In this document: piece by piece, positions 26,031-34,276 of the stretch
Layout of the letters: every line of letters starts with the position of its first letter
Position numbering within the stretch: the stretch's first letter is position 1
DNA from: Leptospira selangorensis
GTDB lineage: Bacteria > Spirochaetota > Leptospiria > Leptospirales > Leptospiraceae
DNA length: 64,000 nt
Assembly: GCF_004769405.1 (NCBI RefSeq)
Contig: NZ_RQES01000019.1
Location: forward strand, 124,001 to 188,000
Direction: 5' to 3'
Notes under the pieces: generated by a model
The model's input: only the letters and a program-made list of their open reading frames with translations
What the model was told of the DNA's origin: nothing
Database searches by the model: none
Program-made: the position numbers and the translations under genes

Positions 26031-26594
26031 ATGAAATTCTATCTTCTTCCTATATTTATCATATTAAGTTTTTATTATTGCGCAAGTGTGGAATACCGAG
26101 ACCCAAGCCAGATCGAAGGAACAAAACAATGGGGGGTGAGGGAAGTCCGAGAAACTGTTCAGAATATGAGCATTTCACTTTCCGATTTTTATAAGAAGGA
26201 CTCCGTTAAAGGTTATATAGAACTTCAAAAATTCAAGAATAATACTTCAGAACATATTGATACTAAAATTTTGGCAAATGAGATTGTTACTAACTTAACT
26301 TCTAATAAGATCCCATTTGTGGATACTTCCCAAAGAAAGGCATCTTTGGACGAGATCAGTTTGAATAAGTCGGGAATCACCACTTCTGACACCAAACTGG
26401 ATTTTGGAAAATTAAAATCTCCAAGTTACCGTTTGAGTGGAGAATTGAATGATCTAGTAAATTACGAAAAAGGGAAGAAGATTCAATACATCCTTATCAC
26501 TCTTCGTCTGACAAGTGTAGAATCGAATGAAATCGTTTGGCAGACGGACAAAAAATTCCTGAAAATAAGTGATACGGAAGGTTACGGACTTTAA
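26031..26594 (+). CDS. LpoB-family lipoprotein (penicillin-binding-protein activator-like)
   Basis: 187 residues. Signal sequence with a relaxed lipobox SFYYC. The body matches LpoB: FKNNTSEHIDTKILANEIVTNL corresponds to the highly conserved NRTSEHIDT motif, then PFVDTSQR, YRLSGELND and ITLRLTSVESNEIVWQ. LpoB activates PBP1b in enterobacteria, stimulating peptidoglycan synthesis. The open frame extends upstream to 25713 but only because it runs antisense to the AraC gene; ATG 26031 begins the signal peptide. Its end overlaps the convergent COG3014-like gene by 4 bases. Confidence 0.8.
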   Translation: MKFYLLPIFIILSFYYCASVEYRDPSQIEGTKQWGVREVRETVQNMSISLSDFYKKDSVKGYIELQKFKNNTSEHIDTKILANEIVTNLTSNKIPFVDTSQRKASLDEISLNKSGITTSDTKLDFGKLKSPSYRLSGELNDLVNYEKGKKIQYILITLRLTSVESNEIVWQTDKKFLKISDTEGYGL

Positions 26595-27892
26595 TCTTCC
26601 TTTTTTATATCCGGATAAAAACCTATAGTTACGGGAATTTTTCCGAATGTGGAGGTTCGTAAGATTTCTTTTCCCGATTGTTTATCTTTTATTTTAGGAA
26701 ATCTTAAATTATCTTTAGAAGTCCCAAACCAAAGATACTCGGGTAAAAAACGAACATATCTATAATTGGAAGAAATATCCAGGTCTTCCGAAAATTCCTT
26801 TTTAGAAGTTTCGATCGAACTATCTATCATCTTTGCAGCCAATTCGATTCCATATATTGCAATGATGATCCCGGCCCCACCGATCTCGGATGAATTTGCT
26901 TGCACCCCTAAATATGTGATTCCTGCTCCTAAGGCCACGATAGTAGCTCCCGTCAGAATACTCCCTGTAACTTTTGCTGCTAAAATAGAAGCCTGCTTAG
27001 TAGTGCTAAGTGTAACCAACTGAAAATATTTAGAATCATCGATTATCTCATGAATAGAATTATCTCTGTCTAAATGTCTTTGATACCAATTTTGTGTAGA
27101 AGGTGTTAAATATAATTTGCCTTGATTTCCTTCCAGATCAACCCATAAAAGTTCACTTCTTTCTCCCTTAAACTCGAATCCTAACTTTCTAAGTCCTCTT
27201 ACAAAATTTAAATTTATTTCGGGATCCATAAAAGGTTCCGGTCCTGGACCACCCAAAACCAAAAAGATATTTTTGGGAGCTTGTTCCAAATAAGCATATT
27301 GTCTGAGCCAAGCAGATTTAGGAGAAAGTTTTAAAGCAGCTCTTAAGTCTATTTTAGCTTCCTGCCAATCTCCACATGCAGTCCAGAGAGAAGCGAGTAA
27401 TATTCTTAAATTAGGATCATCAAATTGTCCTTCCGCACTCCATTCTCCATTTAATAAGTTAGACGCATATCTTGCTTCTACTAAAGCTTCTTCATACTGC
27501 TCCTTCTTAGCATAATAAAAACCTAAAAGTATATGAAGGAAAATAACTTCTGCTTCTGATGCGTAATAACCTTCAGGAGTTTCAGAATAGAAGAAGGAAC
27601 GTAATTCTCTGCTTGCACTGAATCTTAGCCTGGATTTATTCTCTTCCGCTATTTCTTGCAATTTGGAAATATCATTATTTGGGGTATAAAACCCTATGAT
27701 TGCCTTTTCGAGAGCCGTAATAAAGGTCCCTTTTTCGCCGGAAGGGAAACTTTCTAAGGCGGATTTAGGATTTTGGCTGGACCAGTCTTTTTTTGCAGGA
27801 GCGTAATCTTCTTTTTTTAAAAGGGAAGAGCAGGAAATGGAGAAGGATAAAAGTAGAAAAAGGCAGCCTAATCTCCTGAAATATTTCGCCAT
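26591..27892 (-). CDS. COG3014-like TPR lipoprotein
   Basis: 433 residues. Lipobox SISCS (Cys21) after a signal sequence. The middle has helical TPR-like repeats (YYAKKEQYEEALVEARYASNLL, WQEAKIDLRAALKLSP). The NIFLVLGGPGPEPF segment and a hydrophobic glycine/alanine-rich stretch follow (VTGSILTGATIVALGAGITY). This layout resembles the COG3014 lipoproteins found beside LpoB genes in gamma-proteobacteria; here the two genes are convergent instead of co-directional. Role unknown, probably envelope-linked. Family call is by context and pattern. Confidence 0.6.
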   Translation of the reverse strand: MAKYFRRLGCLFLLLSFSISCSSLLKKEDYAPAKKDWSSQNPKSALESFPSGEKGTFITALEKAIIGFYTPNNDISKLQEIAEENKSRLRFSASRELRSFFYSETPEGYYASEAEVIFLHILLGFYYAKKEQYEEALVEARYASNLLNGEWSAEGQFDDPNLRILLASLWTACGDWQEAKIDLRAALKLSPKSAWLRQYAYLEQAPKNIFLVLGGPGPEPFMDPEINLNFVRGLRKLGFEFKGERSELLWVDLEGNQGKLYLTPSTQNWYQRHLDRDNSIHEIIDDSKYFQLVTLSTTKQASILAAKVTGSILTGATIVALGAGITYLGVQANSSEIGGAGIIIAIYGIELAAKMIDSSIETSKKEFSEDLDISSNYRYVRFLPEYLWFGTSKDNLRFPKIKDKQSGKEILRTSTFGKIPVTIGFYPDIKKED

Positions 27893-28339
27893 AGGGTAGT
27901 TAGGAGTAATAAGTGAAGAACGTTAGATGGGAACTAAAAAACATTTGGAAAACTTTTATTTTCACGATTTCTTTCGCGGAAATATGGCGCATTTTATAGA
28001 ATAAACTGTCCGAAATATCCATCTAAATGGATTCATTTTATCGTCTGGAAATTTCTTTTCGTTTTATTGTACTTTGCTCTTGTTGAACTCATCACACTAC
28101 ATCTATTTTTATTAATTTCCCAAAAGAATAAAAAAGTATTTCCCAATTTCATAACTTCTCGAATACCAACAGGAACGAATGTTTCGATCTATCTTAGTAT
28201 ATTTGATTTGTTTAATATACTTATAAATGATTAAATTATATTAAACAAGGTTATTTCGACATCTGGATCCTTTTATTCGTTTCTAAACGATAAATAAATA
28301 CAAGGGATCGGAACGTTCCGCTAATCAGGAGTTTTAAAT
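27893..28339. other. Regulatory intergenic region upstream of the encapsulin operon
   Basis: 447 AT-rich bases between the divergent COG3014-like and encapsulin genes with no credible ORF. It holds three palindromic elements: the long repeat at 28208-28248, TCGTTT-CT-AAACGA at 28277-28290, and the perfect dodecamer CGGAACGTTCCG at 28309-28320. The last ends 19 bases before the shell start codon. A CAGGAG ribosome binding site follows it. Confidence 0.5.
28208..28248. promoter_or_regulatory. 12-base inverted repeat upstream of the encapsulin operon
   Basis: Arms TTGTTTAATATA (28208-28219) and TATATTAAACAA (28237-28248) are perfectly complementary with a 17-base spacer, 91 bases before the shell start. 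The core TTTAATATA half-site recurs in a compressed palindrome upstream of the convergent serine acetyltransferase gene (31996-32009), hinting at one shared regulator. Confidence 0.45.
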
Positions 28340-29281
28340 ATGGCTGAAAACAGCATTCCGCAACATTCTTTGGGAGATAACGCAGCTCGTAAACTTGCAA
28401 ATACAACTAAAACAAATGCACAATATGATTTAATCACTCCCCGTTGGTTAGTTCGTTTATTGGATTGGAAACCTTTAGAATCCGGGACCTTAAGAGTGAA
28501 CCGAGTAAAGGATAATACATCGGTAGAAGTTCTTTGTGGACAGAAGGACGAGCAACCTCTTCCTGAAACTTTCGTAGACTACGAAGAAAAACCTAGAGAA
28601 TATACATTAAGCGCGATATCTACCGTATTAGATGTTCATACAAGAGTGTCCGATCTATTCAGCAATCCTCACGATCAGATCCAGGAACAACTTAGACTTA
28701 CTATAGAAAGTGTAAAAGAACGCCAAGAGAACGAACTCATCAATAACGAAGATTATGGCCTTCTTAAGAATGTTCCAAAAAAACAAAGGATCCAAACTAG
28801 AAAAGGGGCTCCTACACCGGATGATCTGGACGAACTCATTTCTAAAGTTTGGAAAGAACCTTCTTTCTTCTTGGCTCATCCATTAGCGGTTGCAGCTTTC
28901 GGTAGAGAATGTACCCGCAGAGGAGTTCCGCCTGCTACAGTATCTCTTTTCGGAGCACAGTTCTTAACTTGGAGAGGACTTCCAATCATTCCTACGGATA
29001 AACTTTTAGTAGGAGGAGAGACTGCTCCTAAGGCTCCTGGTGGAACTACCAATATTCTACTTTTAAGAGTGGGTGAAAAGAAACAAGGTGTGATCGGATT
29101 ATACCAACCTGGTTTGCCTGGAGAACAAACTCCTGGTCTTTCCGTTCGTTTTATGGGGATCAATCGTTCTGCAATCGGTTCTTATCTGATCTCTCTTTAT
29201 TGCTCCGCCGCTGTTCTTACCGACGATGCTATCGCCGTTTTAGAAAACGTGGATGTAGGCAATTATTATGAGTACAAGTGA
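28340..29281 (+). CDS. Family 2A encapsulin shell protein (SrpI-type nanocompartment)
   Basis: 313 residues of the HK97-fold encapsulin family 2A. Recognised from the N-terminal LGDNAARKLANTTKT, the ITPRWLVRLLDWKPLESGTLRVNRV block, the central TRKGAPTPDDLDELISKVW, and PLAVAAFGRECTRRGVPP. No cyclic-nucleotide-binding insertion is present, which separates it from family 2B. Known members self-assemble into about 60-subunit shells that enclose a cysteine desulfurase. Its stop overlaps the start of just such a desulfurase by 14 bases, giving a two-gene operon. No phage genes are nearby, so this is a compartment, not a capsid. CAGGAG lies before the ATG. Strong assignment. Confidence 0.93.
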   Translation: MAENSIPQHSLGDNAARKLANTTKTNAQYDLITPRWLVRLLDWKPLESGTLRVNRVKDNTSVEVLCGQKDEQPLPETFVDYEEKPREYTLSAISTVLDVHTRVSDLFSNPHDQIQEQLRLTIESVKERQENELINNEDYGLLKNVPKKQRIQTRKGAPTPDDLDELISKVWKEPSFFLAHPLAVAAFGRECTRRGVPPATVSLFGAQFLTWRGLPIIPTDKLLVGGETAPKAPGGTTNILLLRVGEKKQGVIGLYQPGLPGEQTPGLSVRFMGINRSAIGSYLISLYCSAAVLTDDAIAVLENVDVGNYYEYK

Positions 29282-30977
29282 TTTTTCTCCGGAATTACCC
29301 GGAGAATTTTCCAGGAAGGATGTTTCTCCTCCTGTAGATCCTAACTTGATCGCAGAATGGTCCAAGAAATTTTTTGGACCTCTTTCAAGTGGATCTAACG
29401 TGGACGAGTTGGTTCTTTCTTCTTCCAAAATACCGAATGAGATCCCAGCGAATAGCCAGGGAGCTATCTCTCAGGCAGAATCCGCTTCTGTAGAAAATTT
29501 TTGGACTTCCACATCCGGAGCCGGATATACTCGAGTTCCTGATCTGGGATTATCAGGCGTTGGAGTTCCTACGTATCCGGGAGGATTAAATATCCCGGGT
29601 GCAGGTCAAGGTTTACCCGGGCAGAACTCTCCATTCTCTTTTTTAGATGAGTTTAGATCCTTCGATTCGAAGGCTCAGAATATTCAAATTTCCGATCCTT
29701 TCAGTTTTAGTCCTAGTCTTGTCCCTTCCGTAGATATATCTTCCGGGAATTTTGATCTGAGTTATGCCAGAAAAGATTTTCCTATCTTAGAAGAGAAGGT
29801 GAATGGAAGAAATTTAGTTTGGTTGGATAATGCTGCTACCACTCATAAACCTCAGGCAGTAATCGATAGGCTTTCTTATTTTTACAAACATGAAAATTCC
29901 AATATTCATAGGGGAGCCCATACTTTAGCTGCAAGAGCGACTGACGCGTACGAGGCTGCCAGGGAGAAGGTAAAGGGTTTTCTGAATTCTTCTTCTACCG
30001 AGGAGATTGTATTTGTCAGAGGTGCTACGGAAGCGATCAATCTAGTCGCTCAAACCTGGGGAAGACAGAATATAGGAAAAGACGACGAGATACTCATCTC
30101 CTGGTTGGAACATCATGCGAATATTGTTCCCTGGCAGATGTTATGTTCTGAGAAAGGAGCTAAATTAAAAGTAATTCCGGTGGACGAGACAGGGCAGATT
30201 ATCCTAAGCGAATACCAAAGATTACTCACTCCTAAGACTCGTATAGTTGCGTTCACTCAAGTTTCTAATGCATTAGGAACTGTTACACCTGCTGGAACAA
30301 TGATAGAACTGGCTCACAAACAAGGAGCCAAGGTATTATTGGATGGAGCCCAAGCAGTCTCACATATGCCTGTGGATGTGCAAGCTTTGGATTGCGATTT
30401 TTATGTGTTCTCAGGCCATAAGGTTTTCGCTCCAACTGGAATCGGGGTTTTATTCGGTAAGAAAGAAATTTTAGATCAAATGACTCCTTGGCAAGGCGGG
30501 GGGAATATGATCCAAGATGTTACTTTCGAAAGAACAGTTTATCAACCGGCTCCTTTCCGTTTTGAGGCAGGAACAGGTAATATCGCGGATGCAGTAGGTT
30601 TAGGTGCGGCTATCGATTATCTAAACAAATTCGGGATGATTCGTATTGCAGAATACGAACATTCTCTTTTGGAATACGGGACCAAGGAACTTAAAAAAAT
30701 TCCCGGCCTGAAAATGATCGGAACTGCTCCTGATAAGGCGGGGGTATTATCTTTCGTGTTGGAAGGTTTTAAAACAGAAGACGTAGGAAGATATTTAGCT
30801 CAGGAAGGAATTGCCGTCAGATCAGGACATCATTGTGCTCAACCCATTTTGAGAAGATTCGGATTGGAAAGTACTGTCAGACCTTCTTTAGCATTTTATA
30901 ATACTTGCGAAGATATAGACGCTCTGATCCGAGCTCTTTATGATCTGAAAGGTGGAAGGACATCCGGCCCTCTTTGA
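29268..30977 (+). CDS. Family 2A encapsulin cargo cysteine desulfurase (SufS-like) with disordered N-terminal targeting extension
   Basis: 569 residues. Residues 1 to about 165 are low-complexity, rich in Pro, Gly and Ser, with PFSF occurring twice (122-125 and 144-147) and a YPGGLNIPGAGQGLPG stretch; this is the encapsulation extension of family 2A cargo. From FPILEEKVNG (171) on it is a type II PLP-dependent desulfurase: LDNAATTHKP, His-containing SWLEHHANIVPW, DGAQAVSHMPVD, PLP lysine Lys385 in FSGHKVF, and catalytic Cys523 in RSGHHCAQP. It converts cysteine to alanine with sulfur held as persulfide and, in the known systems, stored in the shell. ATG overlaps the shell stop by 14 bases. 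Confidence 0.94.
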   Translation: MSTSDFSPELPGEFSRKDVSPPVDPNLIAEWSKKFFGPLSSGSNVDELVLSSSKIPNEIPANSQGAISQAESASVENFWTSTSGAGYTRVPDLGLSGVGVPTYPGGLNIPGAGQGLPGQNSPFSFLDEFRSFDSKAQNIQISDPFSFSPSLVPSVDISSGNFDLSYARKDFPILEEKVNGRNLVWLDNAATTHKPQAVIDRLSYFYKHENSNIHRGAHTLAARATDAYEAAREKVKGFLNSSSTEEIVFVRGATEAINLVAQTWGRQNIGKDDEILISWLEHHANIVPWQMLCSEKGAKLKVIPVDETGQIILSEYQRLLTPKTRIVAFTQVSNALGTVTPAGTMIELAHKQGAKVLLDGAQAVSHMPVDVQALDCDFYVFSGHKVFAPTGIGVLFGKKEILDQMTPWQGGGNMIQDVTFERTVYQPAPFRFEAGTGNIADAVGLGAAIDYLNKFGMIRIAEYEHSLLEYGTKELKKIPGLKMIGTAPDKAGVLSFVLEGFKTEDVGRYLAQEGIAVRSGHHCAQPILRRFGLESTVRPSLAFYNTCEDIDALIRALYDLKGGRTSGPL

Positions 30978-31013
30978 GGGTCGGCTCATAAAACAAGATC
31001 CGATCAATATTTT

Positions 31014-31910
31014 TCAGATAGAAAAATCGATCACATTGTCCAGTTCTTTGGAATTCCTGACCCGGATCTCGTTTTTCTGATACACTACGGAATAAGGAGG
31101 AACACTTTGTGTGACCCAAGTGTTTCCTCCTATGATACTGTTTCTTCCGATCACAGTATCTCCTCCTAGTATTGTGGCCCCAGCATAAATGATCGTATTT
31201 TCCTCGATCGTAGGGTGCCTTTTGATACTGGCCAGATCCTTACTAACGGATAATGCTCCTAAGGTTACACCTTGATAAATTTTAACATTATCCGCTATTT
31301 CGGAAGTCCCTCCGATCACGATCCCGGTCCCGTGATCCATAAAAAATGATTTTCCTATCTTAGCTCCGGGGTGAATATCTATCCCTGTTTTTTCGTGAGC
31401 ATATTCACTCAACATTCTAGGAAAGATCGGAATTCTCAAACGATGTAATACATGAGCGACCCTATGGACCGCAATCGCATAAAAACCAGAGTAGGCGAGT
31501 ATAACTTCTTTTACACTTTCCGCAGCAGGATCACCTTCATAAGCTGCGATTGCATCTTTCCAGATCAGATCATATAGTAATGGTAATTCTTTTTTGAATT
31601 CGGAAAGAACCCAGTTTATCTCGGGGCCGTTGGTTCCTACTAAATAAGGTTGTAACTTCTTCTTTGCGTCCAAGAGGAAACGGGAGATACTATCTTCTAC
31701 CTGAGTTTGATCTCTAAAATTTAGATCAGAGAAAAATCCTGCAAAAAGAATATCAAACAGTTCTTGGACGAATTGTCCTGCTACCTGCCTTCCACCGTAA
31801 CGATGAGGATCTTCATTCTGTTTTTTGAATATAGAATCCAGGAAATTACGGTAATTATCTTCCAAGTTTGGATCGATTTTGGATGTTCCGTTAGTTTCTT
31901 GGATTCCCAT
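31014..31910 (-). CDS. Serine O-acetyltransferase EpsC/CysE-like
   Basis: 298 residues of the EpsC-type serine acetyltransferase: an N-terminal helical domain (about 1-150) and a C-terminal left-handed beta-helix with IDIHPGAKIGKSFFMDHGTG, VKIYQGVTLGALS and GATILGGDTVIG hexapeptide repeats. Makes O-acetylserine, the acceptor for sulfide in cysteine synthesis. It converges on the encapsulin-desulfurase operon with 36 bases between stops. This gene is a recurrent companion of family 2A encapsulins, usually in the same orientation. An AT palindrome lies about 90 bases upstream. Confidence 0.9.
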   Translation of the reverse strand: MGIQETNGTSKIDPNLEDNYRNFLDSIFKKQNEDPHRYGGRQVAGQFVQELFDILFAGFFSDLNFRDQTQVEDSISRFLLDAKKKLQPYLVGTNGPEINWVLSEFKKELPLLYDLIWKDAIAAYEGDPAAESVKEVILAYSGFYAIAVHRVAHVLHRLRIPIFPRMLSEYAHEKTGIDIHPGAKIGKSFFMDHGTGIVIGGTSEIADNVKIYQGVTLGALSVSKDLASIKRHPTIEENTIIYAGATILGGDTVIGRNSIIGGNTWVTQSVPPYSVVYQKNEIRVRNSKELDNVIDFSI

Positions 31911-31995
31911 AAGATTCTCCCAATAGATTCCTTTTAAAATTGAATCTGCTATAATAGATATATTTAGACCATAATTCTATAAAATCCAGAATTAT

Positions 31996-32009
31996 TTTAA
32001 TATATTAAA
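31996..32009. promoter_or_regulatory. Palindrome upstream of the serine acetyltransferase gene
   Basis: TTTAATATATTAAA, a perfect 14-base palindrome, 86 bases before the start of the minus-strand serine acetyltransferase gene. It contains the same half-sites TTTAATATA and TATATTAAA as the long inverted repeat in front of the encapsulin operon. AT-rich background makes chance a real option. Confidence 0.35.
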
Positions 32010-32184
32010 TTTAATTCTGTTTTAATTGTATGAATATCGTAAATAGGTTTAATACAATGAGATAATTGCTCAATATATTTGTCTCTTTTAGATATTTGAA
32101 TTCGTTTTATTGGAATTTTTGAGTGCTATGACGGAAACTCTTCGGAGACTTTTGTTTATTCAGGGTCCATGGGAGGAAACAGAA

Positions 32185-33600
32185 ATGCAAAGAGGTTTTG
32201 TCCGAAATAAGTATTCGGTTTTTATAATATTCTTACTATTCGTTTTTGGGAGCGGAGAAGTTTTGGCGGTTGATGGATTATACTTCAACGCTATCAATTC
32301 CAGATATTTAGGTCTTGCTGGAGCAGGTTATGCACTCGGTGGCTCTCCGGTAGACGTTGCGTTGAACCCTGCAAATTTATCTTTGGTCAAAGGTAAAAAA
32401 TTGGAATTCGGCTTGGGCGCTTCTATTATTCAAAACAGATACAGGGACCGTTTTCAAGATCCGAACCCGGAGCTGGTCTACGAAAATGATAAGTCTACAA
32501 ATGTAGTAGGTCCCGGTCCTTATATCGCTTTTAAACTTCCGGTTACTGAAACTATCAATTACGGCGTAACATTCTATGTGCCGGGAGGAGCTTCCGGTGG
32601 AGTAGATAAGATTACGAGAAATACTCCGACTGGAGAAACAGTAAATCAATGGGCGGATGTCAATTTACCCGGACCACTTGGAAATTCTAAACAGATTAAA
32701 GAATCTAACTCGAATACGTTTGCGGTTTTTAAATTAGTAAACGGCCTTTCTATTAAGTTTGGGAATTTATCTTTGGGTGGAAGTGTAGAGCTTGCTTACG
32801 GAACCCAGAAATTAAATCAAAAATATTATGATATCACAGGTAATATCGAGATCCCTGGCCAAGGTTATTATTATGAAAGTTCCAAAAACGCTTTTGCTGT
32901 TGGTGGGATTTTAGGTGCCAATTATTCTTTTTCGGATTCTTTCAGGATCGCGTACGCGTACCAATCCCATGTAGGAATTCCACTGAATGGTGGGTATTCG
33001 ATTGGAACAAACGATCCGAATTATTATCGTAAAACCGGAGTTTCTTATAATTTCGATCTTCCTGAAAAACATGTATTAGGATTCGCGTTCGGACCGGAAA
33101 ATCTAAAATTCGCATTGGATTTCGTATATACCAACTACGGTTCTTATCTAAGAAAAGCCAACCAGACTTTGGAAGATCCGTGGCTTCCTACTCCTTTGGG
33201 GAAAACGGGATCTGCAGATGCACATTTGAATTTCAGGGATCAATGGGCGGTCATTTTAGGAGTGGAGTATAAGGCTTCTTCTTCCTGGATACTGAGAGGA
33301 GGATATTCTTATAATTCTCCATTAGTGAAAAGTAATGCTCTTGGGGGAACTACCGGAGGGTTTTTCTCTCTTACGGATATTGTCTCCGCAGGTTTCAGTT
33401 ATTTATTCGATAGCTGGAGTTTGGATTTGGCGGTAAGTTATAATATCCCTAGAAAAACGATAGAAGGTGGAAAAGGAACTGATTGGGACCTTTCCCATGC
33501 TGTGGGAAGTGTGGGTAACGCGAACCTAACGGGTTATTCTTATAACGCAAGAGCCGCTATTCCTTCCTTCAGTATTGGAGCCGTAAAAAGTTTTGATTGA
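32185..33600 (+). CDS. FadL/TodX (OMPP1)-family outer membrane transporter
   Basis: 471 residues with a signal peptide cleaved near VLA-VDG and the FadL N-terminal signature YFNAINSRYLGLAGAGYALGGSPVDVALNPANLS, in which the NPA motif is conserved. Then come many amphipathic beta-strands (YNIPRKTIEGG, TLSIGAVKSF-like C-terminal strand). Transports long-chain fatty acids or other hydrophobic compounds across the outer membrane, apt for a lipid-consuming leptospire. ATG 32185 has GGAGG 8 bases upstream and starts the signal peptide; the longer frame to 32110 is not supported. Confidence 0.85.
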   Translation: MQRGFVRNKYSVFIIFLLFVFGSGEVLAVDGLYFNAINSRYLGLAGAGYALGGSPVDVALNPANLSLVKGKKLEFGLGASIIQNRYRDRFQDPNPELVYENDKSTNVVGPGPYIAFKLPVTETINYGVTFYVPGGASGGVDKITRNTPTGETVNQWADVNLPGPLGNSKQIKESNSNTFAVFKLVNGLSIKFGNLSLGGSVELAYGTQKLNQKYYDITGNIEIPGQGYYYESSKNAFAVGGILGANYSFSDSFRIAYAYQSHVGIPLNGGYSIGTNDPNYYRKTGVSYNFDLPEKHVLGFAFGPENLKFALDFVYTNYGSYLRKANQTLEDPWLPTPLGKTGSADAHLNFRDQWAVILGVEYKASSSWILRGGYSYNSPLVKSNALGGTTGGFFSLTDIVSAGFSYLFDSWSLDLAVSYNIPRKTIEGGKGTDWDLSHAVGSVGNANLTGYSYNARAAIPSFSIGAVKSFD

Positions 33601-33617
33601 TAGGATGAGCAGATAGG

Positions 33618-33637
33618 AGCCGGTTTTGCCGGCTTTT
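33618..33637 (+). terminator. Rho-independent terminator of the FadL-like gene
   Basis: Hairpin AGCCGG-TTTTG-CCGGCT followed by TTT, 18 bases after the stop of the outer membrane transporter gene. Confidence 0.65.
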
Positions 33638-33714
33638 AAAAGAAAGATAAAGTTTGCTTAGGACTTATTGATTCTTTCTAAAGAAGAATTTAAGCCCTTA
33701 TTCGTTTTTTCGAA

Positions 33715-34062
33715 TTAGTAAACGAGATTTCTAAGTTGTTGGAATACTGAACCTGAGTGTGCTCTTATATATAGAGCGTAACTGCTGGTTAATATACTCA
33801 AAACAAGCGGTAGAAATTTAAAAAACTTATTTTTCGCAAACGAGAACAGGATAAACGCAGGGAATACTCCTACGATCGGGATTAACGATCCTATAAATAG
33901 GAAAAGATAAAATACCCAAAAGGAGGTTATTTCTTCCTCTTCCGGTTTTCCTGTTCTGTATTTGATTGGTTTCTGGGGCTGGGCTCTTGAATGAATCACG
34001 ACGCCGCCCGGCTGGGTTCTCATTCGGTACTTTTGGTCCGACTTCTGGCTTCTATTGTCCAT
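33715..34062 (-). CDS. Hypothetical membrane protein (115 aa)
   Basis: 115 residues: a basic, glutamine-rich cytosolic N-terminus (RTQPGGVVIHSRAQPQKPIKYRTGKPEEEE), then two membrane helices (about 49-72 and 80-100) separated by NKFFKF. No family recognised. Convergent with the FadL-like gene and divergent from the crotonase gene. Codon use and the two clear helices suggest it is real. Confidence 0.5.
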   Translation of the reverse strand: MDNRSQKSDQKYRMRTQPGGVVIHSRAQPQKPIKYRTGKPEEEEITSFWVFYLFLFIGSLIPIVGVFPAFILFSFAKNKFFKFLPLVLSILTSSYALYIRAHSGSVFQQLRNLVY

Positions 34063-34232
34063 TCCTTAAGTGTAGATCTTTTTGAAGAAAGGAGCAACCT
34101 GATTCGTCTTCTTTTGAAAATAAATAGAATATTCCAAAAATTGAAATTTGATCGAATTCGAAGAAATCGGATGAAAAGGAACATTTAATTCTTAAATAGG
34201 ATCAAGAACCTATTATAAGGTTGGAATTCCTG

Positions 34233-34250
34233 CGAAAACGTAAGTTTTCG
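34233..34250. other. Perfect stem-loop before the crotonase start
   Basis: CGAAAAC-GTAA-GTTTTCG: 7-base stem with a GTAA tetraloop of the GNRA type, 27 bases ahead of the chosen crotonase ATG. May be a 5' UTR hairpin; no T-tract. Confidence 0.3.
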
Positions 34251-34276
34251 TGTTATCAAAAAGTTCTTTCAGAATT

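Noticed and set aside
28017..28032. Short repeat ATCCAT-CTAA-ATGGAT in the encapsulin upstream region
   Set aside because: Six-base arms are too short to be significant in AT-rich DNA.
28340..29281. HK97-type fold of the shell gene read as a prophage capsid
   Set aside because: No portal, terminase, protease or tail genes are near, and the gene is fused in an operon to a cysteine desulfurase, which fits an encapsulin.
29268..29760. Disordered N-terminus of the desulfurase as a separate gene or frameshift
   Set aside because: The reading frame is continuous into the catalytic domain and the composition matches known cargo extensions, so it is one fusion protein.
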